Shown here piece after piece: positions 32,665-39,743 of a DNA stretch of 39,743 nt; the stretch's first letter is position 1; every line of letters begins with the position of its first letter. The stretch is from Actinomycetota bacterium. Its GTDB lineage: Bacteria > Actinomycetota > Acidimicrobiia > Spongiisociales > UBA5794. The stretch is taken from positions 1 to 39,743 of the forward strand of contig DRQR01000178.1 in NCBI GenBank assembly GCA_011371355.1, written 5' to 3'. The translations under genes and the position numbers were made by a program. Below the pieces are notes generated by a model. It was given only the letters and a program-made list of their open reading frames with translations, did no database searches and was not told the DNA's origin.

Positions 32665-33230
32665 GCGAGGGCCCTCCGCACCGCCTCCATGGCGATCTCC
32701 GGAGCGAACTCGGCGGTCGCCCATCGGCCCTCGAGCCGCGCGCTCCCGGCCGGCATCGCCGGGTCGACGACGACGTCGAGGTCGACCGCACCGGCGAGCG
32801 CTGCGACGACGCCGTCGCGATCGTCGGGATTGAGGATCACGCGGAGCCGTTCGTCGTCGAGCCGCTCGAGGGCTTCGGCGATCCTTCGGCCGAGGGCCTC
32901 GGGAGCGACCGGGACGGCGCCGACCACGAACCCGGCGATCTCGAGCGCGGCGGCGAGGAGCTCCTCGGCGGCCTCGGCCTGGGAGCGGTGGAGCCGTTCC
33001 TCGACCTCCCGGAGGCCCGCCCGGAGGATCTCGGCGGCCCGGCGCACCTCCTCGAGACCCCGGCGCCGCCCGTCCTCGAAGCCCCGTCGGTATCCCTCGT
33101 CTCGGGCCCGTTCGACGAGGGCCTCGACGGCCGGATCGACGAGGACCTCGGCGTTCGCCCCGAGGAGTCGGGGCGCTCGCCGCACTTCGGCACCGCGGAT
33201 CACGCTACTCAACGAGCTCGGTCTCCCCAC
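32661..33230 (-). CDS. fliH: Flagellar assembly protein FliH
   Basis: A 189-residue regulator of FliI. Residues about 45-85 are Arg/Glu coiled coil with Gly-repeat character (DEGYRRGFEDGRRRGLEEV, a GxxxG run typical of FliH). The C-terminal domain resembles the delta subunit of ATP synthase (AEALERLDDERLRVILNPDDRDGV). The start is uncertain: GTG at 33230 overlaps fliG by 26 bases, and GTG at 33203 would begin one base after the fliG stop; neither has a strong ribosome site. The stop overlaps fliI by four bases. Confidence 0.88.
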   Translation of the reverse strand: MGRPSSLSSVIRGAEVRRAPRLLGANAEVLVDPAVEALVERARDEGYRRGFEDGRRRGLEEVRRAAEILRAGLREVEERLHRSQAEAAEELLAAALEIAGFVVGAVPVAPEALGRRIAEALERLDDERLRVILNPDDRDGVVAALAGAVDLDVVVDPAMPAGSARLEGRWATAEFAPEIAMEAVRRALA

Positions 33231-34206
33231 CTCGGGCGATGATGATCTCGCCTTCCTCTTCGAGGCGACGCACCACCGCGACGATGCGACTCTGGGCGGC
33301 TTCGACGTCGGAGCGGCGAACCGCCCCGAGGAGCTCGATCTCCTCGAGCAACGACTCGCTCGCCCGCTGCGACATGTTCCGCAGCACGGCCTCTCGGACC
33401 TCGTTCGAGACGCCCTTCATCGCGTAGGCGAGGTCCTTCGTGTCGACGTGCTTGAGGACCTGCTGGATCGACCGATCGTCGAGGGAGGCGATGTCCTCGA
33501 AGACGAACATGAGGGCCCGTACCCGCTCGGCGAGCTCGGGATCCACCGCGGCGAGCCGCTCGAGGATCGCCCGCTCGGTCGTCCTGTCGGTGTTGTTGAG
33601 CACCGCGGCGAGGTCCTCGACGCCGCCGCGGACGGTGACCTCCGCGGAGGAGACCGAGCCGAGTCGCTCCTGGAGGGCCTCCTCGACCCGACGGATCACC
33701 TCGGGGGAGGTCTTGCCCATCGTCGCCATCCGGAAGGCCACCTCGGCCTGCATCGAGGGCGTGAAGCCGCGGATGACCTCGGCGGCGTAGCCGGGGGTCT
33801 GGTAGGCGAGGATGAGGGCGACGGTCTGGGGATGCTCGTCCTTGAGGATGTGGATGAGGGCGTCGGGTTCGATGCTCCGAACGAAGCTGAAGGGCGAGAC
33901 CGAGAGGTCGGCGAGGAGCCGCTCGATGATCTCCTGGCCCCGGTGGGACTCCCAGGCCGTGAGGAGCTCCTTGGCGTAGTCGATGCCGCCGGTGGCGAGG
34001 AGCCGCTCCGCGGCGAGCTGCTGGGCGACCTCCTCCATGAGGGCCTCGACGACCTCGGGATGGAGCCGCCCGATCTTCGCCACCTCGACGGCGATCGCCT
34101 CGACCTCCTCCTCGGTGAGGTACTGGAGGATCTCCGCGGCCGCCTCCGCCCCGACGGCCACCACGAGGGCGGCGGCCTTCTGCTCGGGTCGCATGTCGAG
34201 GGTCAT
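33205..34206 (-). CDS. fliG: Flagellar motor switch protein FliG
   Basis: A 333-residue rotor protein. Blocks are N-terminal MRPEQKAAALVVAVGAEAAAEILQYLTEEEVEAIAVEVAKI, middle FVRSIEPDALIHILKDEHPQTVALILAYQTPGYAAEVIRGF (with the EHPQ motif), and the C-terminal torque domain MFVFEDIASLDDRSIQQVLKHVDTKDLAYAMKGVSNEVREAVLRNMSQRASESLLEEIELLG. It joins FliF and interacts with MotA. The ATG overlaps the fliF stop by four bases. Confidence 0.97.
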   Translation of the reverse strand: MTLDMRPEQKAAALVVAVGAEAAAEILQYLTEEEVEAIAVEVAKIGRLHPEVVEALMEEVAQQLAAERLLATGGIDYAKELLTAWESHRGQEIIERLLADLSVSPFSFVRSIEPDALIHILKDEHPQTVALILAYQTPGYAAEVIRGFTPSMQAEVAFRMATMGKTSPEVIRRVEEALQERLGSVSSAEVTVRGGVEDLAAVLNNTDRTTERAILERLAAVDPELAERVRALMFVFEDIASLDDRSIQQVLKHVDTKDLAYAMKGVSNEVREAVLRNMSQRASESLLEEIELLGAVRRSDVEAAQSRIVAVVRRLEEEGEIIIARGGETELVE

Positions 34207-35744
34207 CGCCGATCAGCCAACCAGCCTCGGAGGAGCACGGCGATCTCCTCGGGTTGCCGCTGGACGAGGTCCATGACGTCGGACTGGACGCCGGCGAGGG
34301 CGGCGGCGGGGACCTCGGCGCTCCCGGTGGGCTCCCCCGCCCCTCCGGCGCCGTCACCACCGGGGAGCCCTGCGTTCACGGAGCCGACGTCGATGGGGGT
34401 GACGACCTTCTTGTTCGCGCTGCGGGCCATGAGCAGGAGGGTGACGACGACGGCGAGGAGGACGAGACCGCCGACCGCCTGGGGTGCCAGCGAGAGGGGG
34501 TCGAGGGCGGTTCCCGGCGGCTCCGGCTCGGCCTCGGCGTCGTCGACCGCCGGGAAGGCCACGAGGCTCACGGCGACCTCGTCTCCCCTGGCCTCGTCGA
34601 TCCCCAGGGCCGCGGCGACGATGCGCTCGATCTCGGCGGCGTCGGGCGCGGCGGCGCCGGTGAGGGAGCCGTCGTCGACGAGCACCGCGGCGGACAGGCC
34701 CTCGACGACCCCCGGCGCCGACACCTCCCTCGTGACCGTCCGATCGACGCCGTACTCACGGACGGTCTCGTTGCGGTCGTAGGTGTAGGCCTCGGCGTCC
34801 TCGGGCGGCTGGGGAGCGCCGTCGACCCCCACGGTGCCGCCGGGAGGGGTGCCGGTCCCGTCGAAGGACTCGGTGGTGACCGACTCCCGCAGCGCCACCG
34901 CCGAGTCGGGTTCGTAGCGCTCCCGCTCGGTGGCGACCTCGTCGAAGTCCAAGGTGGCCCGGACCACGACCGAGGAACGGCCGGCTCCGAGCACCGACGT
35001 CAGGAGCCGCTGGACGTCGGCGGCGAGGGCCGCCTCGTACTCGCGGGTCATCCTGAGGTTCCGGCTCGTGATCGCCGTGGTCCCGGCCAGGTCCCCGGCC
35101 GCGTGGAGGACGGTGCCCTGGACGTCGGCGACCGTCACGTTCTCGGGGGTGAGTCCCTCGACGGAGCCGGCGACGAGGTAGACGATGGTCTCGACCTGCC
35201 GGTCGTCGAGGGGACGGATCGGGTCGACGAGCACGGAAGCGGACGGCGGCTCCTCGTCGGCGGCGAAGAGGGCCCGCTCGGGCATGACGAGGTGGACGGT
35301 CGCGGCCCCGATGTCCTCCATCGCCATGAGCGTGCGGGCCAGCTCGCCCTCGAGGGCCCGCTGGTAGTTGACGTCCTGCATGAACTCGCTGACGTTGAGG
35401 CCTTGCTCGTCGAGGCGCTCGTAGCCCTGCGGGACGACCTCGGAGCGGACCCCGGCGGCGGCGAGTCCGGCGCGGGCCTCGTAGACCTGGGCGCGGGGGA
35501 CGAGGACCCGGGAGCCGCCGCCCTCGATCCGGTAGGGGATGTCGGCCCGCTCGAGCTCCTCGACGACCGCGGCGAGGGTCTGGTCGTCGAGGTTCGTGTA
35601 GAGCACGGTGTAGGAGGGCTCACTGACCCAGCGGAAGAAGAGGAAGCCGCCCATGACGACGAGCGCCACGGCGGCCCCGACGACGATCTGCTGGGCGAGG
35701 GGGAGCTCCGAGAACACCCCGGCGAGGCTGCGTCGTCCTTCCAT
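34203..35744 (-). CDS. fliF: Flagellar MS-ring protein FliF
   Basis: A 513-residue membrane protein. The first helix is VVGAAVALVVMGGFLFFRWV, followed by the ring-building motif SEPSYTVLYTNLDDQTLAAVVEELERADIPYRI and DVNYQRALEGELARTLMAMEDIGAATVHLVMPERALF. The second helix (about 430-450) is AVGGLVLLAVVVTLLLMARS. The C-terminus (VMDLVQRQPEEIAVLLRGWL) is the FliG-binding tail. Start ATG at 35744 lies one base after the fliE stop. Confidence 0.97.
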   Translation of the reverse strand: MEGRRSLAGVFSELPLAQQIVVGAAVALVVMGGFLFFRWVSEPSYTVLYTNLDDQTLAAVVEELERADIPYRIEGGGSRVLVPRAQVYEARAGLAAAGVRSEVVPQGYERLDEQGLNVSEFMQDVNYQRALEGELARTLMAMEDIGAATVHLVMPERALFAADEEPPSASVLVDPIRPLDDRQVETIVYLVAGSVEGLTPENVTVADVQGTVLHAAGDLAGTTAITSRNLRMTREYEAALAADVQRLLTSVLGAGRSSVVVRATLDFDEVATERERYEPDSAVALRESVTTESFDGTGTPPGGTVGVDGAPQPPEDAEAYTYDRNETVREYGVDRTVTREVSAPGVVEGLSAAVLVDDGSLTGAAAPDAAEIERIVAAALGIDEARGDEVAVSLVAFPAVDDAEAEPEPPGTALDPLSLAPQAVGGLVLLAVVVTLLLMARSANKKVVTPIDVGSVNAGLPGGDGAGGAGEPTGSAEVPAAALAGVQSDVMDLVQRQPEEIAVLLRGWLADRR

Positions 35745-35745
35745 G

Positions 35746-36033
35746 TCAGACCTGGATCCTCATGATCTCCTGGTAGGCCTCGATGGCCTTGTTCCGGATC
35801 TGCACCATGAGCTCGACCCCGAGGGTGGCCTCGGTCATGGCGACCATGAGCTCGTGGACCGACGCCGAGCCTCCCGTGGCGATGTCGGTGGCGATCGCAT
35901 CGGCCTTCGCCTCGGCCTTGGAGACGTTCTCGATCGCCGAGGCGATGAGGTCGCCGAAGCCGGCGTCGGCGCCCTCGCGGGGGGCTCCCGTCGTCGGGTT
36001 CGGGGTGATGCCGCCGATCGGTGCGACGTTCAT
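35746..36033 (-). CDS. fliE: Flagellar rod-MS-ring adaptor FliE
   Basis: A 95-residue protein. GSASVHELMVAMTEATLGVELMVQIRNKAIEAYQEIMRIQV is the diagnostic FliE C-terminus. It connects the MS ring to the rod and is one of the first exported proteins. The ATG overlaps the flgC stop by four bases. Confidence 0.96.
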   Translation of the reverse strand: MNVAPIGGITPNPTTGAPREGADAGFGDLIASAIENVSKAEAKADAIATDIATGGSASVHELMVAMTEATLGVELMVQIRNKAIEAYQEIMRIQV

Positions 36034-36431
36034 CGGCCGATCCTCAACGCGGTCTCGTAGGCCTCACGGGACGTCTCGATGACCCGCAGGTTGAGCTGGT
36101 AGCTGCGCTGGGCGACGATGAGGTCGGCCATCTGGCCGGCCATGTCGACGACCGGGAGGGTGACGATGCCGTCCTCGTCGGCGAGGGGGTGGGTGGGGTC
36201 GTACACCCGCATCGGCGCTCCCTCCTGGTCGACGAACCGGCGAACCCGGACGCCCGAGCCGTTGTACCCGGGGCCCTCGACGTTCTCCTCGGCCCACACG
36301 AGGTCGGCGCGGAAGGGCTCCTCACCCGGGGGACGGACCGTGTTGACGTTCGCGAGGTTGTGGGCGATGGTGTCGAGCCACGTCTGGGCGAGCCCGACAC
36401 CCGAGGCGGCGATGTCGAGGGACTCGAACAT
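36030..36431 (-). CDS. flgC: Flagellar proximal rod protein FlgC
   Basis: A 133-residue rod protein. MFESLDIAASGVGLAQTWLDTIAHNLANVNTVRP is the N-terminal rod helix, and MAGQMADLIVAQRSYQLNLRVIETSREAYETALRI the C-terminal helix. DPTHPLADEDGIVTLPVVD is the typical FlgC end of the variable part. The start overlaps the flgB stop by one base. Confidence 0.96.
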   Translation of the reverse strand: MFESLDIAASGVGLAQTWLDTIAHNLANVNTVRPPGEEPFRADLVWAEENVEGPGYNGSGVRVRRFVDQEGAPMRVYDPTHPLADEDGIVTLPVVDMAGQMADLIVAQRSYQLNLRVIETSREAYETALRIGR

Positions 36432-36787
36432 CAGCGGCTCCCCTGGATCGCCGAGCGGAGGAGTCCCGCCTTGTAGTTGAAGGCCTCGACCATCGCGGAC
36501 TGGAGGAGATTCGTCTTCATCATCTCGATGACCTCCTGCTCGATCACCACGTTGTTGCCGTTCGCGCCCGGCGGCGCCCCGGTGGGAACGATCCTCGGTG
36601 CCTCGGCGGCTCCGACCCGACCCCGCTCGAGGGCACGACGGAGCTGGTCCTCGAAGGCGAGGCGGGCCGCCCGGAAGTTGGGGACCTCGGCGTTCGCCAC
36701 GTTGTGGGCGGTGACCTCGGCCCGCCGAGCCAGCGCGCCGAGGGCGTATTCGAGGGCCTGCATCGTGGTGTCGCTGATCGGTGGCAT
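36431..36787 (-). CDS. flgB: Flagellar proximal rod protein FlgB
   Basis: A 118-residue rod protein. MQALEYALGALARRAEVTAHNVANAEVPNFRAARLAFEDQL is the FlgB N-terminus, and NNVVIEQEVIEMMKTNLLQSAMVEAFNYKAGLLRSAI the C-terminus. Start ATG at 36787 has GGAGGG upstream; a longer in-frame reading is shadow sequence from the leader. It opens the flgB-flgC-fliE-fliF operon under a sigma-28-like promoter, with a strong hairpin in its leader. Confidence 0.95.
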   Translation of the reverse strand: MPPISDTTMQALEYALGALARRAEVTAHNVANAEVPNFRAARLAFEDQLRRALERGRVGAAEAPRIVPTGAPPGANGNNVVIEQEVIEMMKTNLLQSAMVEAFNYKAGLLRSAIQGSR

Positions 36788-36808
36788 GCGTTCCCTCCGG
36801 AACGAACG

Positions 36809-36848
36809 GCAGGCCAAGGCGAGAGCCTCCGGCTCTTCCTTGGCCTGC
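36809..36848 (-). promoter_or_regulatory. Large stem-loop in the flgB leader
   Basis: GCAGGCCAAGG (36809-36819) pairs perfectly with CCTTGGCCTGC (36838-36848), and inside it GAGAGCC (36821-36827) pairs with GGCTCTT around a TCC loop, with mismatches between the two helices. It lies within the predicted 5' untranslated region, 8 to 10 bases upstream of the GGAGGG ribosome site of flgB. No T-run follows, so a plain terminator is less likely than a leader structure. Confidence 0.7.
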
Positions 36849-36884
36849 GCGAGATCCGTCTCGTGTATGGGTCGTTCGGACCTC

Positions 36885-36913
36885 CCCGTCGGCCCGAGGT
36901 CGACGGGCTTAAG
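36885..36913 (-). promoter_or_regulatory. Predicted sigma-28-type promoter for flgB operon
   Basis: Minus strand CTTAAG (36908-36913), 14 bases, GCCGACGGG (36885-36893). The -35 hexamer contains the TAA stop codon of the fliT-like gene. The predicted leader to flgB is about 90 bases and holds the hairpin at 36809-36848. Confidence 0.7.
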
Positions 36914-37220
36914 GGGACCCGAAGCGCGCCGGCGCTCCGCCTCCGAGGTAGGCACGGACGGCCCGGCGCTGCAGGCCGGCGTGTTCGAGGTCGACCGCCG
37001 TGGCCCGGCGGCGACGATCGAGGACCTCGCGGAGGCCGATCGTGCGTTCGAGGACCGCGACGAGGCGGCCGTGGAGCTCCGGGGACGGCACGACGCCGGT
37101 GGGGAGCACGACCTCGATCGCGTCGAGCCGTTCCCAGTCGCCCTCGGCGAGGGCGTCCTCGACCTCCCGGAGGGTCGCCTCACACCGGTCGAGGAGCTCG
37201 GCCATCTCCCGGGCGGTCAT
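36909..37220 (-). CDS. FliT-like flagellar chaperone
   Basis: A 103-residue helical protein that follows fliS in a four-base overlap, the position of fliT, whose product holds FliD. The pattern LLDRCEATLREVEDALAEGDWERLDAIEVVL is compatible with FliT, as is the helical C-terminal half, but similarity is weak and no single motif proves it. Its TAA stop forms part of the -35 element of the flgB promoter. The tail is Gly/Ala/Pro-rich. Confidence 0.6.
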   Translation of the reverse strand: MTAREMAELLDRCEATLREVEDALAEGDWERLDAIEVVLPTGVVPSPELHGRLVAVLERTIGLREVLDRRRRATAVDLEHAGLQRRAVRAYLGGGAPARFGSP

Positions 37221-37624
37221 GACGCGGTCTTCAGCGCCGTGGCGGCGACGGCGAAGCCGTCTCGGAGCTCGCCGAGGATCCGTTCGACGGTCTCGAGGTC
37301 CCTCGAGTCCTTGTCGAGGTTCGCCGCGGTGAGTCGATCGAGACAGAAGTCGTAGAGGGCGTGGAGGTTCCCGGCGAGACCACCGCCCCGTTCCCGATCG
37401 AGGGAGAGCTGGAGTTCGCCCACGATCGCCTGGGCTCGGGTGAGGGCCTCGTGGGCGGCCTCGATCCGGTTCGGGTCGTCGCCGGTGAGGGCGACGCGGG
37501 CGGTGGCCACGTTCTCGATCGCCTTGTCGAACACGAGGAGCAACAGGGCCTCCGGCCCGGCGGTCTCGACGGCCGCGCTCGTGTAGGTGCGAGCCGCCTT
37601 CGCGTGGGGGGACGGGCGGATCAT
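37217..37624 (-). CDS. fliS: Flagellin export chaperone FliS
   Basis: A 135-residue four-helix chaperone. ARTYTSAAVETAGPEALLLLVFDKAIENVATARVAL resembles the FliS start (Y-x-x-x-x-V-x-T-A-x-P-x-x-L-x-x-L-x-Y-x), and LDRERGGGLAGNLHALYDFCLDRLTAANLDKDSRDLETVERILGELRDGF is the standard second half. It binds flagellin until export. It overlaps fliD and the fliT-like gene by four bases each. Confidence 0.94.
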   Translation of the reverse strand: MIRPSPHAKAARTYTSAAVETAGPEALLLLVFDKAIENVATARVALTGDDPNRIEAAHEALTRAQAIVGELQLSLDRERGGGLAGNLHALYDFCLDRLTAANLDKDSRDLETVERILGELRDGFAVAATALKTAS

Positions 37625-39507
37625 GTGGACGCGAAGGAGGCGAGCTGGGCGGCGAGCCAGTTGGCCTGGGTGGTGAGTTGGGCCATGGCGGACTCCAGGG
37701 CGGCGAACTGCCGGACGAGGAGGGCCTCCTTGCGGTCGAGGCGAGCCTCCAGGTCGGCGATCCGATCGTCGATGAGGTCGATCTGCGCCTGCCACCGATC
37801 CTGTGCCCGGCTGATCGATCCGGTCGCCCCGTCGGCGTCGTCGACGACCCGGTCGAGGACGCCGAAGGCTCCCCGCTGGAAGGTCACCGTGCCGAGGGCG
37901 AGGGTCCCGCCTGCGCCGTCCACCTCGGCCTGGGTGGCCGAGATCGTCAGGACCAGCCCGTCGGGGGATCCGGCCTCGGCGGTGAGGGTGCGGCCGGAGC
38001 CGGTGGCGGCCTCGCCACCGATCGTCCCGGCGACGTCGGTGCCGGTGTAGGTGCCGTCGAGGCCGAAGGGGTCGCCGCTCACCGTGAAGGTCGCCGACGA
38101 ACCGTACCGGGCGTGTTCGATCCGGATGCGATCGTTGCCGCCGACGGTGACCTGGGAGACGGTGAGCTCGTCGACCCCGGCGGCGGCGAGGGCGGCGTCG
38201 ATGGTCGCCACCGCGGTGGCGACGTCGGAGCCCGCGGCGACGGTCACGTCGACGGTGGTGCCACCGACGACGATCTGGAAGGTCGCATCGGTCGTTGGGG
38301 GAACGTAGTCGTTGCTCTCGGCGACCGGCCTGGTGGCCGCCTGGGTGACGACGACGTCGTAGGTGCCGTCGACGGTCGTCGTCCCGGCGGTCACGTAGGA
38401 GACCCGACCGTCGGTGGCGGTCCCGGTCGTGGTGAGCAGCTCGGTGACGGCCTCGAAGTCGTCGGCGAGGGCCTCGTCGAGCTTCGTGCGGTCGACGGTG
38501 AAGGTACCGTCCCGCCCGAGGCTGATCCCGATCGACGAGAGCGTCGGGTACGGGCTGCCGGCACGGACGGTGCCCGACAACGCCGAGCGGAGCCGGTCGA
38601 CGAGGCGACGCGCCGTCGAGTCGCCGAGGAGCGGGCCGCCCTCGCCGCTGGTCGCGTCGTAGCGCATGGCGTCCTGGAGGGTCCGGAGCGTGGTGTTCAC
38701 CTCGTCGACGAGGTCGACGATCGCGTCGGCGGTCGCCGCCAGGTCGCGGTTCGTCGTGACGGTGACCGTCCCGGTGCCGACGAGGTCGATGGTGACCCCG
38801 GGAAGCAGGTCGGTGACCTCGTTCGACGCACGGGTGAGGGTGAGGGCGCCGGCGCCCGAGCCGATCGTGAGCTGGGCGTCCTCTCCCTGGGCGACGACCG
38901 TCGGGGTGGCGAGCCCGGCGATCGTCGACGAGGTCGTGAAGGCGGCGTCGGCGCCCGTCTCGTCGGCGGTGAGGAGCAGCTCGAAGGTCGAGCCGTCGAC
39001 CTGGAGCACCGAGGCGGTCACCCCGAGATCGGCGGCGTTGATCTGGGCGGCGAAGTCGGAGAGGGTGGTGTCGGCCTGAGCCGTGAAGGTGGTGGCCACC
39101 CCGTCGACGGTGATCGTGAGGTCTCCCGCCCCCACCGCGGCGGTCGCCGAGGCGTAACCGCCGTTCGAGACCACCTGGTGGGCGACGGCGAGCCGATCCA
39201 CGGTGAAGGTGACCGTGCCGGGGGTGGCACCGGCGCCGGCGGTCGCCGTCGCCACGGCGTCGTTCGAGGTCGTCGCGGCGACGAACCCGCCGAGGTCCTC
39301 GGCGTCGACGACGGCGTCGAGGGCGCTCCGGATCGCGGCGAACCGGGCGTCGATCTGCTGCCAGGCGCGATCCTTCGCCTCGTACCCGGCCTTGCGCGTC
39401 TCGAGCTGGCGGATCGGGATCCGCTCGACCTCCATGAGTTGGGAGATGATCGTGTTCGTGTCGAGGCCCGAGGCCAGGCCTCCGATGTTCATGAGGGGCA
39501 GGGTCAT
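37621..39507 (-). CDS. fliD: Flagellar filament cap protein FliD
   Basis: A 628-residue protein. The N-terminus IGGLASGLDTNTIISQLMEVERIPIRQLETRKAGYEAKDRAWQQIDARFAAIRSALDAV is the FliD coiled-coil signature, the C-terminus DRWQAQIDLIDDRIADLEARLDRKEALLVRQFAALESAMAQLTTQANWLAAQL its match. The middle is Thr/Val/Gly-rich, surface-exposed and variable. It folds flagellin at the tip. ATG at 39507 has no clear ribosome site. It lies about 90 bases downstream of flagellin. Confidence 0.96.
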   Translation of the reverse strand: MTLPLMNIGGLASGLDTNTIISQLMEVERIPIRQLETRKAGYEAKDRAWQQIDARFAAIRSALDAVVDAEDLGGFVAATTSNDAVATATAGAGATPGTVTFTVDRLAVAHQVVSNGGYASATAAVGAGDLTITVDGVATTFTAQADTTLSDFAAQINAADLGVTASVLQVDGSTFELLLTADETGADAAFTTSSTIAGLATPTVVAQGEDAQLTIGSGAGALTLTRASNEVTDLLPGVTIDLVGTGTVTVTTNRDLAATADAIVDLVDEVNTTLRTLQDAMRYDATSGEGGPLLGDSTARRLVDRLRSALSGTVRAGSPYPTLSSIGISLGRDGTFTVDRTKLDEALADDFEAVTELLTTTGTATDGRVSYVTAGTTTVDGTYDVVVTQAATRPVAESNDYVPPTTDATFQIVVGGTTVDVTVAAGSDVATAVATIDAALAAAGVDELTVSQVTVGGNDRIRIEHARYGSSATFTVSGDPFGLDGTYTGTDVAGTIGGEAATGSGRTLTAEAGSPDGLVLTISATQAEVDGAGGTLALGTVTFQRGAFGVLDRVVDDADGATGSISRAQDRWQAQIDLIDDRIADLEARLDRKEALLVRQFAALESAMAQLTTQANWLAAQLASFAST

Positions 39508-39535
39508 GGCTGGTTCATCGTCTCCGATCTCGGGT

Positions 39536-39566
39536 GGGGAGGGCCCGGGCGGGCCGGGCCCTCCCC
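39536..39566 (-). terminator. Strong GC-rich hairpin after flagellin
   Basis: GGGGAGGGCCCGG (39536-39548) and CCGGGCCCTCCCC (39554-39566) form a perfect 13-base stem with a five-base loop. It lies 28 bases after the flagellin stop on the minus strand. There is no T-run, but such stems can stop or slow polymerase or protect a 3' end in GC-rich bacteria. It would separate flagellin from fliD expression. Confidence 0.65.
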
Positions 39567-39594
39567 GTCACTCGTCGGCCGTCTCGCTGCTCGA

Positions 39595-39743
39595 TCAACC
39601 GAGGAGGGAGAGGATCGAGGCGGGAACCTGGTTGGCCTGGGCCAACATCGCGGTGCCGGCCTGGGACATGATCTGGTTCTTGGTGAACTCGACCATCTCG
39701 AGGGCCATGTCGGTGTCCCGAACCCGCGACTCGGACGCCGAGA
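39595..39743 (-). CDS. fliC: Flagellin, C-terminal end (partial, start outside window)
   Basis: The last 48 residues of flagellin: [48 protein letters not shown], then [16 protein letters not shown] and AQANQ are the conserved D0 helix of flagellin. The gene continues beyond the window. It precedes fliD-fliS-fliT-like on the same strand with a hairpin in between. Confidence 0.96.
   Translation of the reverse strand, partial: SASESRVRDTDMALEMVEFTKNQIMSQAGTAMLAQANQVPASILSLLG

Noticed and set aside
39574-39599. GCCGACGAG after a GTTGAT hexamer with 14-base spacing, as a possible fliD promoter
   Set aside because: The -35 match is poor, it overlaps the flagellin stop, and the strong hairpin at 39536-39566 lies between it and fliD.
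1-39743. tRNA, rRNA, CRISPR arrays, insertion sequences or prophage
   Set aside because: No regularly spaced repeats, transposase motifs, integrase motifs or cloverleaf-like sequences were seen; the intergenic gaps are too short and are explained by promoters and leaders.

Overview
The window is very GC-rich, every gene uses ordinary codons with many GTG starts, and most neighbouring genes overlap by 1 to 4 bases. It holds a nearly complete flagellar gene cluster. Absence of L- and P-ring genes, short FlgD and MotB without Gram-negative features, FliW-CsrA, FlbD, and high GC point to a motile, Gram-positive-type member of the Actinomycetota, perhaps Acidimicrobiia or a related deep lineage. 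The class is an inference; the phylum is fairly likely.

Layout. Positions 1-4252 (minus strand) are housekeeping flank: the start of a B12-binding methylmalonyl-CoA mutase-type protein, an SdpI-family membrane protein, a nitronate monooxygenase-family flavoenzyme and the PcrA/UvrD helicase. Positions 4296-11109 (minus) carry a signalling block attached to the hook gene: flgE, a FlbD paralogue, a CheY-like receiver, two sensor histidine kinases and a CheA-type hybrid kinase. Positions 11266-17667 form a mixed-strand island: a degenerate GGDEF protein diverging from flgN-flgK-flgL-fliW-csrA, and a second FlgN-like protein diverging from an HD-GYP protein. Positions 17671-28982 (minus) read, in transcription order, flgD, flbD2-motA-motB-fliL-fliM-fliN-fliO-fliP-fliQ-fliR, flhB-flhA, a FlhF-like protein with no GTPase domain, and a small membrane protein. 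Positions 28993-39743 (minus) read flagellin (3' end only), fliD-fliS-fliT-like, then flgB-flgC-fliE-fliF-fliG-fliH-fliI-fliJ-lytic transglycosylase-fliK.

Regulation. Eight intergenic or gene-edge sites share one architecture, a -35-like hexamer (consensus near CTTAAG), exactly 14 bases, then GCCGAC plus three bases, on the strand of the gene downstream. This resembles the FliA/WhiG (sigma-28) family promoter. It precedes early basal-body genes (flgB, flhB), hook (flgE), motor (flbD2-motA) and late genes (flgN-flgK-flgL) alike, so the usual early/late separation may not apply here. Two of the sites pairs are divergent, and each pair couples a FlgN-like chaperone to a protein with a degenerate GGDEF domain; this repeated module is the most unusual thing in the window.

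How it fits together. FliF/FliG/FliM/FliN, the FlhAB-FliOPQR export gate with the FliHIJ ATPase, rod proteins FlgB/FlgC/FliE, hook proteins FlgE/FlgD/FliK, junction proteins FlgK/FlgL, cap FliD, flagellin, their chaperones (FlgN, FliS, FliT-like) and stator MotAB/FliL are all encoded here. FlgF/FlgG, FliA, FlgM, FlhG, CheW, CheR, CheB and chemoreceptors are not in the window and may lie outside. No tRNA, rRNA, CRISPR array, insertion sequence or phage gene was seen, and no stretch over about 160 bases lacks a gene.
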